64,000 nucleotides of DNA, taken from positions 94,371-158,370 of the forward strand of contig NZ_WHMA01000009.1 of the NCBI RefSeq assembly GCF_010994375.1, given 5' to 3'. Position numbers and translations under genes: made by a program. The stretch comes from Halomonas sp. NO4. Its GTDB lineage: Bacteria; Pseudomonadota; Gammaproteobacteria; Pseudomonadales; Halomonadaceae. The notes under the pieces were generated by a model that did not search any database, was not told the origin of the DNA, and saw only the letters and a list, made by a program, of their open reading frames with translations. Shown here piece by piece: positions 8,907 to 17,634 of the stretch (the first letter of the stretch is position 1; each line of letters starts with the position of its first letter).

Positions 8907-10205
8907 TCTCTTGGCAGGGTACTTCTGTGGTCGGCGCCTGACCGATCGGGGATAAGACCGCTCGCGTCGCTCTGGTAAAACGAAAGACGGTGCCATTTCC
9001 AGCATCGACTGAATCACGCCGGGCACACGTCCCGGCGTGACCCAGGGCAGGATCGTCAACTCCTTGATGATCCAATGGGCGGCCTGGTGGAAGCTGAGCT
9101 GGTTCGGGTGCACGGCATCCAGGCTATAGGCCATGCGGGCCATCTGGAAACGGATCAGATTGTAGGCCAGCAAGGTGCCCCAGAGCTCCTGGAACACCAT
9201 CTCCGGCGTCCGGCTACGCAGCGTCAGGCGGTTCCCCAACAGGGATTGCTTCATTTCCCGGTAGCCCAGTTCGATTTCCCAGCGATGGCTGTAGAGATCG
9301 ACGATATCCGCCGCCGGAAAGCGCAGCGGATCGGTCATCGAGGTCAGGATCTGGACTTCCTTGCCATTCACCTTGCGTCGTAACAGACGCGCCGCCATCG
9401 TCGCCGGCAAGTCCGGCCATTTCTTGCGGGCCTGAGGCGAGGTCGTCAGGGTCACCAGGCGGTCCTGCCGACCCAGCGAGCGTCCTTCCTGATACTGCGT
9501 CCCCTTCTTCAGAGGAATGAGCCAATGGCGCTGCTCGCCTGCGCTCTGCCAGGCATGCAGCAGGCCCAGCGAATAGAACCCACGGTCGAACAACGTCAGG
9601 GAGTGGTCGGGGGTACTGGCGATGAGCTCGGGAACCAGTTCCATTTCGCTCTTCGCCACGCTGTCGAAGGCCGAGCCCGTCAGTAGATGGCTGGTCAGCT
9701 CCATCTGACACACCATCCGTACCTGCGGGTAGCTCGCTTCCCCCTGGGCATTGCGCGTGCGCGCGAAGGCGGTCTGATTCTCCGGTGAATCGGGGGTGCG
9801 CCAGACCACGCCATCGACGCCCAGTAGCGTCAGCCCGCACCAGTGAGGATGCGGCGTCTGCTGGTGCCACAGGGCCTGGGTCTGCTCGAAGACCCGCTTG
9901 ACGGGCTCGACCCCTAATCGCTGGCGCGCCTGCACCACAGCGCTGGGCGCGACGAAGGGGCGTTTGCCGGGCAGCATGATGTCGAGATGATTGACGATCT
10001 GTCCCATCGGGATATGCCGGAACAAGGCCATCCCGACAACGGCCCAGACCACCATGTCCAGGGGCAGGCGACGCTTTCGCAGTGTGGCCACGCCGGCTTC
10101 CTCGAGACAGGTGTCGATCAGTTCGGGAGAGAGCACCTCGGAGAGGCTGGAGAAATCCTCGGGTGCCGCCTTGGCGATGGCATCAATGGCGTCGCTGAAA
10201 TGCAT
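8889..10205 (-). CDS. IS4 family transposase
   Basis: 438-residue DDE transposase of the IS4 group. An N-terminal DNA-binding region ([43 protein letters not shown]) precedes the catalytic RNase-H fold: first Asp in [13 protein letters not shown], second Asp in [14 protein letters not shown], and the Glu of the YREK signature in [16 protein letters not shown]. The chosen ATG at 10205 gives [12 protein letters not shown], matching the start and length of IS4 transposases; an in-frame codon at 10247 would lie just inside the right end. The gene fills the element and is undamaged, so the IS could be active. Confidence 0.93.
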   Translation of the reverse strand: MHFSDAIDAIAKAAPEDFSSLSEVLSPELIDTCLEEAGVATLRKRRLPLDMVVWAVVGMALFRHIPMGQIVNHLDIMLPGKRPFVAPSAVVQARQRLGVEPVKRVFEQTQALWHQQTPHPHWCGLTLLGVDGVVWRTPDSPENQTAFARTRNAQGEASYPQVRMVCQMELTSHLLTGSAFDSVAKSEMELVPELIASTPDHSLTLFDRGFYSLGLLHAWQSAGEQRHWLIPLKKGTQYQEGRSLGRQDRLVTLTTSPQARKKWPDLPATMAARLLRRKVNGKEVQILTSMTDPLRFPAADIVDLYSHRWEIELGYREMKQSLLGNRLTLRSRTPEMVFQELWGTLLAYNLIRFQMARMAYSLDAVHPNQLSFHQAAHWIIKELTILPWVTPGRVPGVIQSMLEMAPSFVLPERRERSYPRSVRRRPQKYPAKRNASQR

Positions 10206-10322
10206 GGACCTTCCCGTGTCAGTGTGCCTGACACGGGAAGGTCTCATGATCAGCTTATAGAGAATAGGCTTAACTGACTGGCATTACACCTCGCGGTGGG
10301 CCTTTTTCGTGCCTGAACGGCG

Positions 10323-11144
10323 TCAGTCGTCGTCCGCGGGCTCGGGAACTTCGAGCTCCTCGAGCCCCTCGGTAGGATCGCGACGCTCGGCCTCCTCGAA
10401 TTGTTGCTGGAGCTCGCGCTGCGCCTCCTCGAAGCGCCGCTCCTGCTCCTCGATGATGGCGTCGATATCGCGACTGGTCGGTTCGCCGGCCCGGGAGGCC
10501 TGCTCGTCGAGTTCGGAATCACCGGCCTCGGGCAAATCGCTGGAGGGTTCGAGTTCGGTCTCGAAATCCATGGACTCATCGTCCATTGCCTCGAGGGTCG
10601 GCGATTCTCCCTCCACTTCCTCGAACTGTTCGTCGAGGCGCCGCTGGGCTTCTTCGAAGCGGCGTTCGGTCTCCTCGATGATCGCTTCGATATCGGAGCT
10701 CGTCGGTTCACCCGGCAGGGCACCGCCCTCCTCCAAGGTCTCGGTCGGGGATTCCCCCAGCGTTTCGGCATCGGGGTCGATCGTCTCCTCCCCCTCCGGC
10801 ATGTCGCCGGTGGGCACCGCCTCCTGGGCTGCGCCATCGTCCGGCGGCGCGTCGCCCTCAGTAGTTGTCGTCGGGTCGCCGGTGGGCGCGTCCGCCGGCG
10901 CTTCGGCCGGGTCGGGGCTGGGTTCGGCGGCGGCTTCCTCTTCTTCAGTTGCCGTCTGCGGCTCGTTCTCGCCGTTTACGGCCTCTTCGGCAGGGGCGCT
11001 CTCTCCGTCAGCGGGGGCTTCGGCAGCGGTTGCTTCCGGCTCGCTCTCGCCGCCTGCGGTCTCCTCGCCGTCGTCGCCACAACCCGCCAGTCCGAGCAGC
11101 AGCACCAACGCCATGACTGCCGGCTTCCAGGGTGTCTTCACCAT
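10323..11144 (-). CDS. Acidic lipoprotein with two helical repeats (hypothetical)
   Basis: 273 residues starting MVKTPWKPAVMALVLLLG. A lipoprotein signal ends in the lipobox LAGC with Cys22, followed by Asp-Asp, which in enteric bacteria would favour inner-membrane retention. Residues 23-140 are extremely rich in Glu, Ala, Pro, Thr and Asp and look disordered. Two copies of a ~35-residue unit (145-179 and 220-254), each opening GEPTS and containing AIIEE and ERRFEEAQR, form charged amphipathic helices likely to be coiled coils. No family recognised. The composition suits the periplasm of a salt-adapted cell. The extended frame to 11171 is rejected because the signal peptide fixes the start. 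Confidence 0.8.
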   Translation of the reverse strand: MVKTPWKPAVMALVLLLGLAGCGDDGEETAGGESEPEATAAEAPADGESAPAEEAVNGENEPQTATEEEEAAAEPSPDPAEAPADAPTGDPTTTTEGDAPPDDGAAQEAVPTGDMPEGEETIDPDAETLGESPTETLEEGGALPGEPTSSDIEAIIEETERRFEEAQRRLDEQFEEVEGESPTLEAMDDESMDFETELEPSSDLPEAGDSELDEQASRAGEPTSRDIDAIIEEQERRFEEAQRELQQQFEEAERRDPTEGLEELEVPEPADDD

Positions 11145-11216
11145 TGCCTGTCTCCTGAATTCGGGGGCCATATTGCAGCAGAGCCGGGCCCCCCTCGCAA
11201 GGCAGGGCGTCCCGGA

Positions 11217-11645
11217 TCAGGTCGCGAAGAGCTGTCCTTCGATATCGCGGAACGCCTTGAATTCGATGGCATTGCCGCTGGGGTCACGGAAGAACATAGT
11301 GGCCTGCTCTCCCGGCTGACCCTGAAAACGCATATAGGGTTCAATCTCGAAGCGCACCCCGGCTTCGGTGAGGCGGTCGACCAGGGCTTCCCAGTCGGCC
11401 ATCTCCAGCACCACGCCGAAGTGCGGTACCGGCACCCCGTGGCCGTCCACGGGATTGCGGTGGTCCGCGACGCCCGCTTCGCCGAGTGCCGGGTTCAGGT
11501 GGCAGACGAACTGGTGCCCATAGAGGTTGAAATCGACCCAGGTGTCGCTCGAGCGTCCCTCGGGGCAGCCGAGCAGTTCCCCGTAGAAGCGCCGCGCCTC
11601 GGCCAGGTCGCGAACCTGTACGGCCAGGTGGAAGGGAGTCAGCAT
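11217..11645 (-). CDS. VOC family protein (glyoxalase/dioxygenase fold)
   Basis: 142-residue vicinal-oxygen-chelate protein. Two beta-alpha-beta-beta-beta modules are seen, with possible metal ligands His in PFHLAVQV (residue 6), His in [10 protein letters not shown], and Glu in GNAIEFKAF near the C-terminus. [15 protein letters not shown] is the typical helix-loop of this superfamily. It is a probable metal-dependent lyase or dioxygenase; the substrate cannot be assigned. GGAGG lies 6 bases before the ATG. It lies upstream of the lipoprotein gene on the same strand with a 72-base gap. Confidence 0.88.
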   Translation of the reverse strand: MLTPFHLAVQVRDLAEARRFYGELLGCPEGRSSDTWVDFNLYGHQFVCHLNPALGEAGVADHRNPVDGHGVPVPHFGVVLEMADWEALVDRLTEAGVRFEIEPYMRFQGQPGEQATMFFRDPSGNAIEFKAFRDIEGQLFAT

Positions 11646-11796
11646 GAGGATCCTCCGTTTTGGTCAGGGTAGCCCCATCATGCCGCAGCGAGCGGGCGCT
11701 GGACAGGCCACCTACGCACCTCGAGCGTGGCGCGAAGTATGGTAGATTGCTTCCAGCGACACAGGCGCATCGCCGACCAGTACCAGGGAGCCGGAC

Positions 11797-13293
11797 TTGA
11801 CCGAACAGCTAAGGGACTTCCTCCACGCCCTGCTTCACGCCTTGCGCAACCTCCTGCCGATCATCGTGGTGGTGGTGGCCTTTCAGGCACTGCTGCTGCG
11901 TGAATGGCCGGAAGGGGGATGGGGAATGGCCGTGGGCCTGCTCATCGTGGCGTTGGGCGTCGCGCTGTTCTTGCGCGGCCTGGAGCTGAGCATCTTCCCG
12001 GTCGGCAAGCGGCTGTCGAACCAGTTTGCCCGGCGCGGCTCGCTGCCCATCCTGCTGGCCTTCGGATTCGCCATCGGCTTCTCGGCGGTGGTCGCCGAGC
12101 CGGCGCTGATTGCCGTGGCCGAACAGGCCGAGCAGATCAGCGGGGGGCGCATCGATGGCCTCACCCTGCGGTTGATCGTCGCCGCCTCGGTGGGCCTGGT
12201 CATGTCCCTCGGCGTGCTGCGGGTGATCCTGGGCCACCCCATCCACTGGTACATGATCTGCGGCTATGTGTTGGTGGTGCTGGTCACCTTCTTCGCCCCG
12301 GAAGAGATCGTCGGGCTGGCCTACGACTCGGGGGGCGTGACCACCAATATCGTCACCGTGCCACTGATCGCCGCTCTGGGCATCGGCCTGGCGTCGTCAA
12401 TCCGAGGACGCAATCCGCTGATCGACGGCTTTGGCCTGGTGGCGCTGGCCGTCATGGTCCCCATGATCAGCGTCCAGTTGTACGGCACTCTGGTCTATGC
12501 CGACGACAGCAGCGTGCCCGCCGCTGCCGACATGGTTGCCCTCAGCACGGAAACCAAGTCCGCGCCCGGCGCATTGCAGGCCCTCCTCGATCTGCTGAGC
12601 ATGCTGCGCGACGTCCTGCCGATCATCCTCGTCGTGCTGTTCTTCCAGTACGCCGTGCTCAAGCGCCACCTCGCCGACCCCCTCAAGGTAGGCATCGGTT
12701 TCGCCCTGGTGATCATCGGCCTCTATGCCTTCGTCATCGGCTTGAAGTTGGGGCTCTTCCCCATCGGTCGCAGCATGGCCGAGCAGCTCATCGCCTTCGA
12801 CAGCTGGCTGTGGGTCTACCTGTTCGCCTTCGCCATCGGCTTCGCCACCACCATGGCCGAGCCGGCGCTGATCGCCGTGGGCCAGCAGGCCGAGGAGGCT
12901 GCGACGGGAAAGATTCAGGGCAACGTGATCCGGCTGCTGGTGGCATTCGGCGTGGCCATCGGCATCACCATCGGCGTGCATCGCATCATCAGCGGTGACT
13001 CCATCCACCACTACATCATCGGCGGCTATCTGCTGGTAATCCTGCTCACCGCCCTGGCACCGCGCTATATCGTGGCGCTGGCCTTCGACCTCGGCGGGGT
13101 GACCACCTCCGAGGTGACCGTGCCGCTGGTGACGGCGCTGGGCATCGGCCTGGCCAGCCAGATCGAGGGCCGCAATGTGCTGATCGACGGCTTCGGGCTC
13201 ATCGCCTTCGCCTCGATCTTTCCTATCGTGACGGTAATGACCTATGCCATTCTCATGGAGAGGGTGGTGCGACCACGAGGTGAGACACCATGA
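11797..13293 (+). CDS. DUF1538 duplicated membrane protein (putative transporter), TTG start
   Basis: 498-residue polytopic membrane protein made of two homologous DUF1538 halves (about residues 1-225 and 255-490). Each has the paired signatures AIGF-x4-AEPALIAV and GGVTT-x2-VTVPL-x2-ALGIGLAS and a DGFGL segment. The internal duplication and roughly 12-14 membrane segments suggest a channel or secondary transporter, but no substrate is known for the family. The TTG at 11797 is accepted because GGGAG lies 6 bases upstream and no nearby ATG or GTG would keep the first segment. The 3' end overlaps the P-II-like gene by ATGA, and a CBS gene follows, suggesting nucleotide-regulated activity. Confidence 0.88.
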   Translation: MTEQLRDFLHALLHALRNLLPIIVVVVAFQALLLREWPEGGWGMAVGLLIVALGVALFLRGLELSIFPVGKRLSNQFARRGSLPILLAFGFAIGFSAVVAEPALIAVAEQAEQISGGRIDGLTLRLIVAASVGLVMSLGVLRVILGHPIHWYMICGYVLVVLVTFFAPEEIVGLAYDSGGVTTNIVTVPLIAALGIGLASSIRGRNPLIDGFGLVALAVMVPMISVQLYGTLVYADDSSVPAAADMVALSTETKSAPGALQALLDLLSMLRDVLPIILVVLFFQYAVLKRHLADPLKVGIGFALVIIGLYAFVIGLKLGLFPIGRSMAEQLIAFDSWLWVYLFAFAIGFATTMAEPALIAVGQQAEEAATGKIQGNVIRLLVAFGVAIGITIGVHRIISGDSIHHYIIGGYLLVILLTALAPRYIVALAFDLGGVTTSEVTVPLVTALGIGLASQIEGRNVLIDGFGLIAFASIFPIVTVMTYAILMERVVRPRGETP

Positions 13294-13640
13294 AGTTTTC
13301 CCTGCTGGTGGCGATCGTCCCAGAGGACATGGAACAGGAATGCATCGATGCCGCCACCGAGGCCGGCGCCGTGGGCATGACCCTGATGACGGGCCGCGGG
13401 ATCGGCGGCGAGCGCAAGAAGACCTTCTTCGGCCTGACCTACGAGGGCAGCCAGAGCATCCTGCTGATGACCCTGGAGAAGAGTCTGTCGCTCAAGGTGC
13501 TCAAGGCGATTCGTCACGTGCTCAACCCCACCGGCGAAGACTCCAAGGGGCTGGTCATGACCCTGCCCGTGGAGCATCTCGGCGGCATCGAGATGTCGCA
13601 GGTCAAACGCTTCGAGGAACGGATCCGACACGAGGTCTGA
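13290..13640 (+). CDS. P-II-like signalling protein associated with DUF1538
   Basis: 116 residues with the ferredoxin-like P-II fold: beta strand KFSLLVAIV, helix EDMEQECIDAATEAG, then GMTLMTGRG leading into a T-loop-like stretch GIGGERKKTFFGLTYEGSQ, and a C-terminal VEHLGGI strand. The T-loop is unlike GlnB/GlnK: the canonical ELYRGAEY uridylylation context is absent. It is therefore probably not modified by GlnD, and may instead sense adenine nucleotides and act on the membrane protein encoded by the overlapping upstream gene. This resembles how GlnK blocks AmtB, but the partner here is inferred from gene overlap only. Confidence 0.85.
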   Translation: MKFSLLVAIVPEDMEQECIDAATEAGAVGMTLMTGRGIGGERKKTFFGLTYEGSQSILLMTLEKSLSLKVLKAIRHVLNPTGEDSKGLVMTLPVEHLGGIEMSQVKRFEERIRHEV

Positions 13641-13661
13641 CCCACTGGACGGAGAGAAACG

Positions 13662-14048
13662 ATGCTGGTCAAGGACATCATGATGCGCGAGGTGGTAACG
13701 GTCTCGCCCTTCGCCACCCTGCGCGACGCCCTGAGCCTGATGAAGAAGCACAACCTGAAGTGCCTGGTGGTAGAGCAACAGGACCCCCACGACGCCTGGG
13801 GGCTGATCACCTACACCAATGTCCTCAAGACGATCGTCGCCGAGGCGGGGGACATCGACCTGATCAACGTCTACGACGTCTGCGCCAAACCGGCGATTGG
13901 CGTCGGCGAATCCCTGGATGTGCGTCACGTTGCCCGCCTGATGACCGACAGCGTGGTCAAGCGGGTGCTGGTGCTGGATGACAACAAGCTCGTCGGCCTG
14001 GTCACCATGGACGACATCGTCGGTACCGTGCTCGACATGATCGAGTGA
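13662..14048 (+). CDS. CBS domain pair protein
   Basis: 128 residues consisting of two CBS motifs: residues 1-60 (MLVKDIMMREVVTVSPFATLRDAL...WGLITYTNVLK) and about 72-128 (VYDVCAKPAIGVGESLD...LVGLVTMDDIVGTVL). Such Bateman modules bind adenine nucleotides such as AMP, ATP or S-adenosylmethionine. GGACGGAGAG precedes the ATG. It is third in the DUF1538 - P-II-like - CBS series, 21 bases after the P-II-like gene, so the cluster encodes a membrane protein together with two small candidate nucleotide sensors. Confidence 0.92.
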   Translation: MLVKDIMMREVVTVSPFATLRDALSLMKKHNLKCLVVEQQDPHDAWGLITYTNVLKTIVAEAGDIDLINVYDVCAKPAIGVGESLDVRHVARLMTDSVVKRVLVLDDNKLVGLVTMDDIVGTVLDMIE

Positions 14049-14064
14049 CAGCTGCGGAAGCCCC

Positions 14065-14352
14065 ATGCAAGACTTCTTCACCTGGCTCGGCCACTTTCTG
14101 GGCGATCTGATCCGTTTTGTGGTCGACCTGCTCAGCCGCCTCTACCATGACGTCAGCGACGCCGCCCGCGGCTTTCTGGACGGCCTTACCCAGTCCCTGG
14201 GCATCGCCCCTTCGCTGGTGAGCATGGCCATGCTCGCCGTCGGGCTGTGGCTGCTCTACCTGGCCCTGCGCGCCCTGCTGCGACGGCGGCTGATCGCCAC
14301 CGTCGTGTGGAGCGTATTGGGGGTGATGGTACTGAGCTGGCTGATCAGTTAG
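14065..14352 (+). CDS. Small membrane protein at the end of the DUF1538 cluster (hypothetical)
   Basis: 95 residues. An amphipathic N-terminal half (MQDFFTWLGHFLGDLIRFVVDLLSRLYHDVSDAAR) is followed by two membrane segments (about residues 52-70 and 76-93) separated by the basic RALLRRRLI. It begins 16 bases after the CBS gene behind GGAAG, so it belongs to the same transcript. Its last 8 bases overlap the 3' end of convergent pepN. I recognise no family; it may be an accessory subunit of the DUF1538 membrane protein. Confidence 0.72.
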   Translation: MQDFFTWLGHFLGDLIRFVVDLLSRLYHDVSDAARGFLDGLTQSLGIAPSLVSMAMLAVGLWLLYLALRALLRRRLIATVVWSVLGVMVLSWLIS

Positions 14353-16987
14353 CCAACGCCTTTTCTACCACTTCATAGACATTGGGCGAGAGCTCCTCGG
14401 CGCGGATGCGCTCGAGCTCGCGCTTCATGAGCTCCTGGTGCGCCTCGTCGAAGCGCTGCCAGCGGGTCAATGGGGTGATGAGTCGCGCGGCGATCTCCGG
14501 ATTGAGACGATTGAGCTCGATCACCACGTCGGCGAGCAGCTGGTAGCCCTGGCCGTCGGCGCGGTGAAAGTTGACGCGGTTCTGGCCGGCGAAGGCGCCG
14601 ATCAGGGCACGCACCCGGTTGGGGTTCTTGAGCGAGAAGGCCGGGTGATCCATCAGGAAGCGCACCCGTTCCAGGGCGTCCGACTGCGGCCGGGTGACCT
14701 GGATGCTGAACCACTGATCCATGACCAGCGGATCGTGGGCCCACTTCTCGCCGAAGGCGCGCAGTGCCGGATCGGACAGGTCATCCCGTGAGCTGTGCGT
14801 CAGCAGGGTCAGGGCATGGCGCACGTCGGTCATATTGTGGTCGGCGGCGAACTGCTCCTGGGCATGGGCGATGCCCGCCTCGTCCTCGATGGCCACGAGA
14901 TACGAAAGCGCCACGTTCTTCAGGCTGCGTGCGGCGATCTGCTCGGGCTCCGGCGCGTAGGGGGCCTCACTGCGATTGGCCTCATAGACGGCAAGGAAGT
15001 CGTCGCGCAGGGCGAGCGCCAGCGACTGCTTGACGAAAGTGCGCGCGGCGTGGATGGCGTCCACGTCCACCAGTGGCTGCTGCTCGGCGATGTAGGCCTC
15101 GCTGGGCAGGGTCAGCATCTCGGCGAGCACCGCCTTGTCATCGGTCGAACCGGCCTGAGCGAGCAGGCTGCGGAAGGCCTCGACGACACGCGGATCCATC
15201 ACTTTCTCGACGCCATTGCGGTGGGCCGCGATGAGGTCGTCCAGCGCCAGCAGCGCCAGACGCTGGCCGGCGTCCCAGCGGTTGAAGCCGTCGGAATCGT
15301 TGGCCAGCAGGAAGGCCAGGTCCTCGCGGCCATAGGGGAAGCGCAGCTTGACCGGCGCCGAGAAGCCGCGGGCGAGCGAGGGTATCGGCGCCTCGTCGAC
15401 GCCGGTGAAGACGAAGGTCTGCTCCTCCTCGCACAGGTGGACCACCGCATCACGGCCCAGGCGTTCGCCCTTCAGGGTCAGCGTCAGGTCCTCGCCGGAC
15501 TTGGTGCCCACCAGGCCCATCCGAATGGGGATATGCAGCGGCAGCTTCTCCGGCTGGTCCGGCGTGGCCGGGGTGCGCTGGCGCAGGGTCAGGCGGTATT
15601 CGCACTCCGCGTAGTCGTACTCGCCGTGGGCGTCGATCTCCGGGGTGCCGGCCTGGGAGTACCAGCGCAGGAACTGGGAGAGGTCCTGGCCGGAGGCCTC
15701 GGCCATGCAGGCCACGAAATCCTCGATGGTCACCGCCTGGCCGTCGAAGCGGGCGAAGTACTGGTCGGCGCCGCGCCGGAAGGCCTCCCAGCCCACCAGG
15801 TTGCGCAGCATGCGCACCACCTCGGCCCCCTTCTCGTAGATGGTCAGGGTGTAGAAGTTGGAAATCTCGATGTAGTGATCGGGCCGCACGGGGTGGGCGG
15901 TGGGCCCGGCATCCTCGGCGAACTGGGCGGTGCGGAAGAAGGCCACGTCCTGGATGCGCTTGACCGGCGCCGAGTTGGTGTCGGCGGAGAAGCACTGGTC
16001 GCGGAAGACGGTGAAGCCCTCCTTCAGCGAGAGCTGGAACCAGTCGCGGCAGGTCACCCGGTTGCCCGACCAGTTGTGGAAGTACTCGTGGGCGACGATC
16101 CCCTCGACCCGCTGGAAGGTCGCATCGGTGGCGGTGCGGGGGTGGGTCAGCACCGCCGCGGAGTTGAAGATGTTGAGCCCCTTGTTCTCCATGGCGCCCA
16201 TGTTGAAGTCGTTGACCGCCACGATCATGAAACGGTCGAGGTCGTACTCGCGGCCGTAGGCCTCCTCGTCCCAGCGCATGGCGCGCTTCAGCGAGGCCAT
16301 GGCGTGGTCGGTCTTGCCGAGGTTCTCCTCTTCGACCCAGATCTGCAGGGTGACGTCACGCCCGCTCAGGGTCGTGAAGCGGTCCTCGACCTTCTGCAGA
16401 TCGCCGGCGACCAGGGCGAACAGGTAGCAGGGCTTGGGGTGCGGATCCTCCCAGGTGACGAAGTGACGTCCCCCTGGCATCGTGCCCCGCTCCACCGGGT
16501 TGCCGTTGGCGAGCAGCACCGGCTCGCGCTCGGCGTCGCCGATCACCGTGGTGGAGAAGGTCGCCATGACGTCGGGGCGGTCCGGGTAGAAGGTGATGCG
16601 CCGGAACCCTTCGGCCTCGCACTGGGTGCAGTACATGCCGTTCGACTGATAGAGCCCCTCCAAGGCGGTGTTCTCCTGGGGGGCGATCTCCACTTCGGTG
16701 TCGAGCCGGAAGCGCGCGGGCACTCGGTGCACGGTCAGACTGCTGTCGGTAAGTGCATACTCACCCTCTTCGAGGGGCTGACCGTCGATGGCGATGGCCT
16801 TGAGCCTGAGCCGCTCACCGTCGAGGACCAGTGGCTCCCCGGCCCCCACCTCGGGATGGCGTTCCACATGCAGGCGCGCCGTCACGCGGGTCGCTGCCGG
16901 GTCGAGGTCGACACTCAGCTCGGTGCGCGCGACGCGGTAGGCGGGCGGGCGATAGTCGCTCAGGTAGGTGGGCTTGGGTTCGGACAT
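14345..16987 (-). CDS. pepN: Aminopeptidase N (M1 zinc metallopeptidase)
   Basis: 880-residue cytosolic alanyl aminopeptidase that removes N-terminal residues during peptide recycling. The substrate-binding GAMEN motif is at 264-268, and the zinc site HEYFH at 300-304 has its third ligand Glu at 323 (SLKEGF), giving the HEXXH-x18-E signature. The C-terminal domain and ~880-residue length match E. coli-type PepN. The ATG at 16987 (MSEPKPTYLSDYRPPAY) has ACAGGAG upstream; the open frame runs farther 5' without similarity. The gene is convergent with the DUF1538 cluster, and DUF454 lies just upstream on the same strand. Confidence 0.96.
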   Translation of the reverse strand: MSEPKPTYLSDYRPPAYRVARTELSVDLDPAATRVTARLHVERHPEVGAGEPLVLDGERLRLKAIAIDGQPLEEGEYALTDSSLTVHRVPARFRLDTEVEIAPQENTALEGLYQSNGMYCTQCEAEGFRRITFYPDRPDVMATFSTTVIGDAEREPVLLANGNPVERGTMPGGRHFVTWEDPHPKPCYLFALVAGDLQKVEDRFTTLSGRDVTLQIWVEEENLGKTDHAMASLKRAMRWDEEAYGREYDLDRFMIVAVNDFNMGAMENKGLNIFNSAAVLTHPRTATDATFQRVEGIVAHEYFHNWSGNRVTCRDWFQLSLKEGFTVFRDQCFSADTNSAPVKRIQDVAFFRTAQFAEDAGPTAHPVRPDHYIEISNFYTLTIYEKGAEVVRMLRNLVGWEAFRRGADQYFARFDGQAVTIEDFVACMAEASGQDLSQFLRWYSQAGTPEIDAHGEYDYAECEYRLTLRQRTPATPDQPEKLPLHIPIRMGLVGTKSGEDLTLTLKGERLGRDAVVHLCEEEQTFVFTGVDEAPIPSLARGFSAPVKLRFPYGREDLAFLLANDSDGFNRWDAGQRLALLALDDLIAAHRNGVEKVMDPRVVEAFRSLLAQAGSTDDKAVLAEMLTLPSEAYIAEQQPLVDVDAIHAARTFVKQSLALALRDDFLAVYEANRSEAPYAPEPEQIAARSLKNVALSYLVAIEDEAGIAHAQEQFAADHNMTDVRHALTLLTHSSRDDLSDPALRAFGEKWAHDPLVMDQWFSIQVTRPQSDALERVRFLMDHPAFSLKNPNRVRALIGAFAGQNRVNFHRADGQGYQLLADVVIELNRLNPEIAARLITPLTRWQRFDEAHQELMKRELERIRAEELSPNVYEVVEKALAN

Positions 16988-17045
16988 CGGGAACGGGCTC
17001 CTGTCGAAAAACGACGGCCATTGTACGGCGGCCGTGGCCCGAACC

Positions 17046-17462
17046 TCAAAGCAGCCGGCGATCAACGGCGCGACAGGGGGCGGGCGACGGACCAAGGCTC
17101 GGCTCGGGGCGGGTGACGATCCACAGCCCGATCAGCACCAGGCCGACGGCCAGCAGGGCCTTCAACCAGGTGAGGCTCACCGTCAGCGCCAGCACCAGGA
17201 TCGACACGCCCAGCGCCAGCACGGCGAGGTACTTGGCGTGGCGTGGAATGGCACGCTCGCCCTCCCAGGCCAGCACGGCCGGCCCGAAGCGCGGATGCTG
17301 GCGAATCCACAGGGCGAAGCGGGGCGAGCCCCGCGAGGCGGCCCACACGGCCAGCAGCATGAAGCAGGTGGTGGGCATCAGCGGCAGGAAGGCGCCGATC
17401 ACACCCAGCGCGAAACTCGTCCCGGCAAGAGCGAGATAGGCGGCGCGACGCACTGACGGCAT
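17046..17462 (-). CDS. DUF454 family inner-membrane protein (YbaN-like)
   Basis: 138-residue membrane protein of the DUF454/YbaN family. The N-terminal pattern GVIGAFLPLMPTTCFMLLAVWAASRGSPRF is diagnostic, and two further membrane segments lie between residues 73 and 112. Function unknown. The ATG at 17462 is preceded by GGGGGAGGG with 5-base spacing, far better than the in-frame codon upstream at 17525. It sits between pepN and hsp20 on the same strand. Confidence 0.9.
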   Translation of the reverse strand: MPSVRRAAYLALAGTSFALGVIGAFLPLMPTTCFMLLAVWAASRGSPRFALWIRQHPRFGPAVLAWEGERAIPRHAKYLAVLALGVSILVLALTVSLTWLKALLAVGLVLIGLWIVTRPEPSLGPSPAPCRAVDRRLL

Positions 17463-17591
17463 GAATTCCCTCCCCCTCGATCGGCCAGGGCCATCGACCG
17501 GCTTCGGCGATGGCACCACTGTCAACCATTCAAGCGTATTCGCCCCGGCCTCGCCAATCGGCTCTGTCTATGACGCCCTTTACCGCCGCCC

Positions 17592-17617
17592 CACGAAAAT
17601 GCCCGCCGGAGGCGGGC
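17592..17617 (-). terminator. Rho-independent terminator of hsp20
   Basis: On the minus strand, GCCCGCC-TCC-GGCGGGC (17617-17601) is a perfect 7-bp stem followed by ATTTTCGTGG. It lies 18 bases after the hsp20 stop and separates it from DUF454. Confidence 0.75.
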
Positions 17618-17634
17618 AGGTGCCGATCGGGCCG

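Larger units (their letters stand above)
8877..10285 (-). mobile_element. IS4-group insertion sequence, 1409 bp, complete
   Basis: Bounded by perfect 16-bp terminal inverted repeats AATGCCAGTCAGTTAA (8877-8892) and its reverse complement (10270-10285); the identity extends one base further on each side if TA at the border is counted. Size, ends and transposase resemble E. coli IS4 (about 1.4 kb, ends starting AATGCC). One long transposase gene reads on the minus strand and is uninterrupted, so the copy looks intact. No exact 11-13 bp target duplication, typical of IS4, is visible in the flanks. The left end also carries an inverted copy of its own repeat, making a hairpin at 8877-8906. Confidence 0.93.
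8851..10310. terminator. Bidirectional terminator split by the IS element (two arms)
   Basis: Immediately outside the IS ends, ACGAAAAGGGCACCCGC (8854-8870) on the left is nearly complementary to GCGGTGGGCCTTTTTCGT (10293-10310) on the right. Joined together they form a GC-rich hairpin with A-tract and T-tract flanks, as expected of a terminator shared by rnb and the convergent lipoprotein gene. The IS occupies the loop. Each arm alone retains only a fragment of the structure. The spliced structure is inferred from base pairing. Confidence 0.6.

Noticed and set aside
6769..9075. 768-residue frame antisense to rnb
   Set aside because: Low-complexity composition, no motifs, covers rnb and part of the IS; a frame shadow.
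10205..10247. Upstream start for the IS transposase
   Set aside because: Would add 14 residues reading through the subterminal region; the family start [12 protein letters not shown] at 10205 fits better.
8864..10298. Target-site duplication of the IS (CACCCGCTCGGGT on the left against ACACCTCGCGGTG on the right)
   Set aside because: Only a few bases agree; not a duplication at any 11-13 bp alignment I tried.
14795..17116. 773-residue frame antisense to pepN
   Set aside because: Same shadow effect; pepN has catalytic motifs throughout.
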